This document shows positions 60,285-64,000 of a stretch of 64,000 nucleotides of DNA, piece by piece. The DNA comes from Sipunculus nudus. Lineage: Eukaryota; Annelida; Sipuncula; Golfingiida; Sipunculidae. Position 1 is the stretch's first letter. Each line of letters opens with the position of its first letter. Made by a program: the position numbers and the translations under genes. Where the stretch lies: NCBI GenBank assembly GCA_026874595.1, contig CM049312.1, positions 47,929,429-47,993,428 on the forward strand, given 5' to 3'. Below the pieces are notes generated by a model, which saw nothing but the letters and a program-made list of their open reading frames with translations, made no database searches and was not told the origin of the DNA.

Positions 60285-61219
60285 TTTTTGTGTTGTGTGC
60301 ACCCATGCCAGAATTGCAGCAGTGATGTTTGTTTAATTGTTTCTTGTTCTAAGTGTTTAGTACTTGCATTGTTCATATACATGTTACACATGTTCTTGAA
60401 AAGTAATGGTACAGCATTGAAGCATTATACCTGGTGTAATCTCATTGCACAGGTTCGCATTAGGCCTGTAGGCTTTGTTTATTAAAAACTTGTTTTCACA
60501 CTTCAGGACTGCCTAATATCAAAACCACTCATCTGTTTTCCCTCATATTTACCATAAATATTCCTCTATATAGTTCCTATGTACATGCCAGAAATTATGT
60601 CTGTATTATATAATTTTAAAAAGTTATGGGCCCAAACATAATGCATTTTGTAAAAAATCAGGAAAGATATTTGATCACTTAACACAAAACTTGTGAAAGC
60701 TATTGACTTTTTTCCAGTAATATAACTTTAATTAATCAAAATTAAATTGTATACCCAAAATTAGATCAAAATCTTTTAAATTCTTAAAAATATTAACAAA
60801 AATAAAAAAATTGGTACCTTAAATTTTGCCCAACTTTGACCATGGCACATTTTTTTCCTGTAAGTACTGTGGATTTAATTTTCACAGCATGATTTTGTTA
60901 GCATTTTGTCTGTTAACACCAAAAATTTGAAACAAGTTGATCAAAAACTGTAGCACCATGCAACATTGTTTACATCAAGCTAGTGTTGTGCAGTATACAA
61001 GAGCTCAGCTCCCCAGCTTCAGCTCTCAGTTCCTAAAATTTGGCATACAATTAGATGTCTCCAGAATCCCCTACCATGCCAAGAATTTGGTCACTAGGAC
61101 TTAATACCTTCGAGATATTAATGAAAAACTTCATTTTTCCATTAAAACCCATTGTTATACTTCAAGACTGCCTAATATCAAAACCACTGATCTGACTTTA
61201 ATCATATATAATATACATA

Positions 61220-62397
61220 TTTGTATCCGCCAAAACAGAGTTTTGCGGATACTATGTTTTCAGCTGCACGCGGCCGCTGCGGCCGCGTAGGTTTCTGGAG
61301 AATTCCTCCGTAACCGCTGGGCGGAATTTTACGAAACCCGGGATTATGTTTGGGTCACATGTGAAATGCTGCGCCCCGATTTTGTTTTGACCTCTGACCT
61401 TTCCTCTGCGCTCTGCGTCCGTTTGTGCGTCTGTTTCCACACATAAACCCACATATCTCGGGAACCGTTTGACAGATCAGGAAAATTTTTTTGCACAAAT
61501 GTAGCCCTTGGAGAGCTTTATAACATACACAAAATGGTGGCGCCACCTGCAACCATGTTTGCACAGTGTCGATCTGTTCTTCTGCCTTGGGTTAAAATCA
61601 CTCATATCTCTGCAGTGACTTTACTAATTCACCTGAAATTCGGCATGCGTATACATCCTGGATAGCTTTTCTGATTTTGTGACAGGTGGCGCCACCTACA
61701 TTCACTTTTACGCTCCAGACATCCAAGCTCATATCTCAGGAACCGTTTGACCGATTGGGCTAAAATTTTGCATGTGTATAGATCTCACATAGCTCTTTAT
61801 CATACGCAAAACTGGTGGCGCCACCTGCAGCCATTTTTGCACAGCTCCTGTCTGTCTGCAATGGGATAAAATCACTCATATCTCGGCAGTGGTTTGACAT
61901 ATCTGGCTAAAATTTTGCAGGTTTATACATCCGCGACAGCTCTCTTAATTTTATGACAGGTGGCGCCACCTGCATTCTAGTTTATGCAGCCGACATCCAA
62001 GCTCATATCTTGGGAACCGTTTGACCGATTGGGCCAAAGTTTTGCATGTGTATAGTTCTCACATAGCTCTTTATCATACGCAAAACTGGTGGCGTCACCT
62101 GCAACCATTTTTGCTCAGCGTCCATCTGTTTGTCTGCCATGGGCTAAAATCACTCATATACATGTAGTGGTTTGACTTATCTGCCTTAAATTTTGCATAT
62201 GTATACAACTTAGACGGCTTTCTGGATTTTGTGGTGGGGGGGGGCAACCTACATACACAATTTGGCTGCAGACATCCATGCTAATATGCAACACTTCACT
62301 CTATTTCCCCTTGCCACTCAATCCATGCCTTACTTCACCCGTTCCACTCTGATTTAGGCGGATACACGTAGTCGCTTGTCGACTACCCGTATTCTAG
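61220..62397 (+). mobile_element. HL-I element, complete 1.18-kb copy
   Basis: STIRs TGTATCCGCC (61222-61231) and GGCGGATACA (62357-62366) are exact inverses. The hairpin GTAGTCG-CTTGT-CGACTAC (62368-62386) precedes CTAG (62394-62397). The head contains CGGCCGCTGCGGCCGCG instead of (CCG)n. The target ATATACATATTTTTCTATA is intact at 15105-15123. It has eight T across both junctions against five in the empty site, so no long target duplication. Palindromes of the GGTGGCGCCACC type are at 61537, 61686, 61815 and 61959. Confidence 0.82.
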
Positions 62398-62511
62398 TTT
62401 TTCTATATATTCTCTATGCACATGCCAGAAATGATGTCAGTATTGCATAATTGTTTTAAGTTATGGGCCCAAACATAATGCACTTTGTAAAAAAATCAAG
62501 AAATATATTTA

Positions 62512-63753
62512 TGTTCTGTCACACCAACATGCACACACCCGAACCTGCTCACAGTTATCCCATAATTAATCAAAACTTGATAATATCATCCATACCCATC
62601 CAGTCACTTGCTCTGTTCTCGGAAGTGCTGAAAGAAGCACACTAGACATAGATTTGTGGGAAAAACTGGCCGAGGTTTATTAAAAATAACATTAAAATTT
62701 CTATATTCAACATATTCAGCAATTATCCCTTCTTTTCCCATGATGGGAAGGTGGGGTACAACAAGCCATATAAATCGTATAGGTCATATTAAAAGTAAAA
62801 GTAGTAGTAGTAAAAGTAAACAGTTTACACCTCGACAAATATACTGTTTAGAAACAATAAACTTTAAAATTTTAACATTAACAAGTAGAACACAGAGTGC
62901 TTGAGTCGGTGGCAAAGGGGGTGGTGGTTGGTTTTTCTTCCAGATAGTACGTTGCTGGTTGTCGTTTTTCCTGACATATGAATTCACTGGTCGTCGTTTC
63001 TCCTGGTACTAGTGGTAGATGGTTGCAGAGTCCTGGTTGATAAGTGATCTTGTCCCAGCGCGGGCATGTCTTCTCAAACAATGACCTGGACTGCTATTGG
63101 CCGATACTTACTTCGGGTTTGCAGTGCATTATGGTCGCCCCAAATCTTTCTTAATATAATATTTAATGGAGTTTTTAGTCCAGTTAGAATACGGATGGGG
63201 ATGTATGTAACATATATTTACTAATCGTGACCCTTTTTGTCAAAGTAAGGTTCTCTGTAATCATTATTCCAAATCTAGCGACCTTGAACTTCCGCCCTCT
63301 TGTAAGCAGTGCCGCCATATTGGATATTCGCCCTCTCCTAGTTAATTCCGTGTCTTCATGAACTGGTTATACTGCAGATAAAATTAAACTACTTGTTTCA
63401 AATGAATCTGCTTATTTAGCAAGGTCCTCACGCTGCAGGCTATGGGTTTCCATACGTTAAGATTACCAGATTTCCCAGAACACAGTGTTACCTTAATTAT
63501 CACCAAGCGCCGTCATACTAATAATGATGTCCGCCCTCCAAGTATTCTCACTATTTGTCGGGACAGTTTTTAACTCTGATTTCGGTTATCATTACCTTCT
63601 TTTTAACCAGGCAGGTCTTGGGCTTTAAATATTTGTGTATATACAAGTACTGCCCCCCCCCCCAGTATCATTTCCTTTTATTGGCGCCTAACACACAAAA
63701 TACTGATGGTGTGGCGAGCATAAAATTATTATCTGCTTGGGGCAGAGTAATTG
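62512..63753. mobile_element. Unclassified 1.24-kb insertion with 6-bp target duplication
   Basis: The flanks carry TATTTA on both sides (62506-62511 and 63754-63759), and the target AAATATATTTACTCCC is intact at 728-743. The insert starts TGTTCTGTCACACC and ends GAGTAATTG. It contains an AGTAGTAGTAAAAGTAAA patch (62796), a poly-C run (63652) and TGGCGCC (63682), resembling a tRNA primer site downstream of an LTR. LTR ends TG...CA are not clearly met. No ORF is recognised. It may be a partial LTR element or another non-autonomous insertion. Confidence 0.5.
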
Positions 63754-64000
63754 TATTTACTCCCTTAACAAGGGGGTTTGCTGAAGCTAGAGATTTTTTG
63801 TCAGAAATGTAACATTATTTAATCAAGATTCAATTGAATACCCAAAATTTGTTCTGAATTTTACAAATTTTATAAGTTATTAGTATAAATATAAAATTAG
63901 TACCTTAAATTTTGCCCAACTTTGACCATGGCACTTTTGTTTCCTATGAGCACTGTTGATATAATTTTCATATCATGCACACAAAAGGATTTCAGCTTTT

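Larger units (their letters stand above)
57586..60477 (+). mobile_element. HL-III element, 2.9 kb, with HL-I remnant inside
   Basis: The STIR GCGAACCTGTG (57588-57598) pairs with CACAGGTTCGC (60448-60458), followed by AGGCCTGTAGGC and TTGTTT. The target AACCTCAATTTTTTATTAAAAAC is intact at 8663-8682. The interior has GGTGGCGCCCCC (58054), one 177-type unit, the DR2 minisatellite and HL-I array units from 59712. It is colinear with 43294-45121 for most of its length. Confidence 0.75.
57360..64000 (+). mobile_element. HL-II element, running off the window, with three insertions
   Basis: The head TAGCTCAGCTGACTATAAG is at 57360. Body segments 57360-57585, 60478-61219, 62398-62511 and 63754-64000 join to give the standard HL-II order up to ATTTCAGCTTTT. 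The insertions are an HL-III (57586-60477), an HL-I (61220-62397) and an unclassified segment (62512-63753). Each join is supported by uninterrupted copies elsewhere. The tail lies beyond 64000. Confidence 0.72.

Noticed and set aside
62796-62820. AGTAGTAGTAAAAGTAAA patch as a functional microsatellite
   Set aside because: Too short and imperfect to interpret.

Overview
The window is eukaryotic, AT-rich and almost entirely non-coding. It looks like a marine invertebrate, most likely a bivalve mollusc. That is an inference from the interspersed repeat types, the LINE and the single host gene; I could run no database search. All repeat alignments here were done by eye, so repeat edges should be read as good to a few bases and often ambiguous inside T-runs.

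Host gene. Three plus-strand exons of one gene are present: 4624-5151, 5712-5834 and 56412-56488. Spliced, they read through in one frame into a protein I recognise as HEATR6 (HEAT repeat-containing protein 6). The first intron between them is 560 bp. The second is 50,577 bp and fills most of the window. The gene continues beyond both ends of the window.

The 50.6-kb intron. It is built mainly from nested, non-autonomous elements of at least four sequence-unrelated families, which I call HL-I to HL-IV. All four share one design: a short head sequence whose reverse complement returns just before the tail (subterminal inverted repeat), a small GC-rich hairpin after it, a terminus of CTAG or CCTTGTT type, and insertion into a T-run. 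This is the architecture known from Helentron-associated elements (HINE/DINE-1-like). Reading heads and tails as brackets, the intron parses into Russian-doll insertions up to about four or five deep. Several junctions are confirmed by uninterrupted copies of the same target elsewhere in the window.

Interior arrays. Many elements carry internal tandem arrays with periods of about 177, 280-290 and 337 bp. Arrays of three different families contain the same palindrome, GGTGGCGCCACC. A 32-bp minisatellite carried by HL-III material repeats a perfect DR2 nuclear-receptor half-site pair at least 12 times.

Other elements. There is one degraded APE-type LINE (49433-52450), a TTAA-flanked piggyBac-like MITE (54300-55547), two candidate hAT-like elements (25804-26622 and 30511-33187), a foldback repeat with a hammerhead-like core (55750-56068) and an unclassified 1.24-kb insertion with a 6-bp target duplication (62512-63753). 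A recent 3.25-kb direct tandem duplication lies at 35578-42078.

No rRNA, tRNA or CRISPR is seen, and no intact transposase or Rep/helicase gene. Any autonomous partner of the HL families must be elsewhere.
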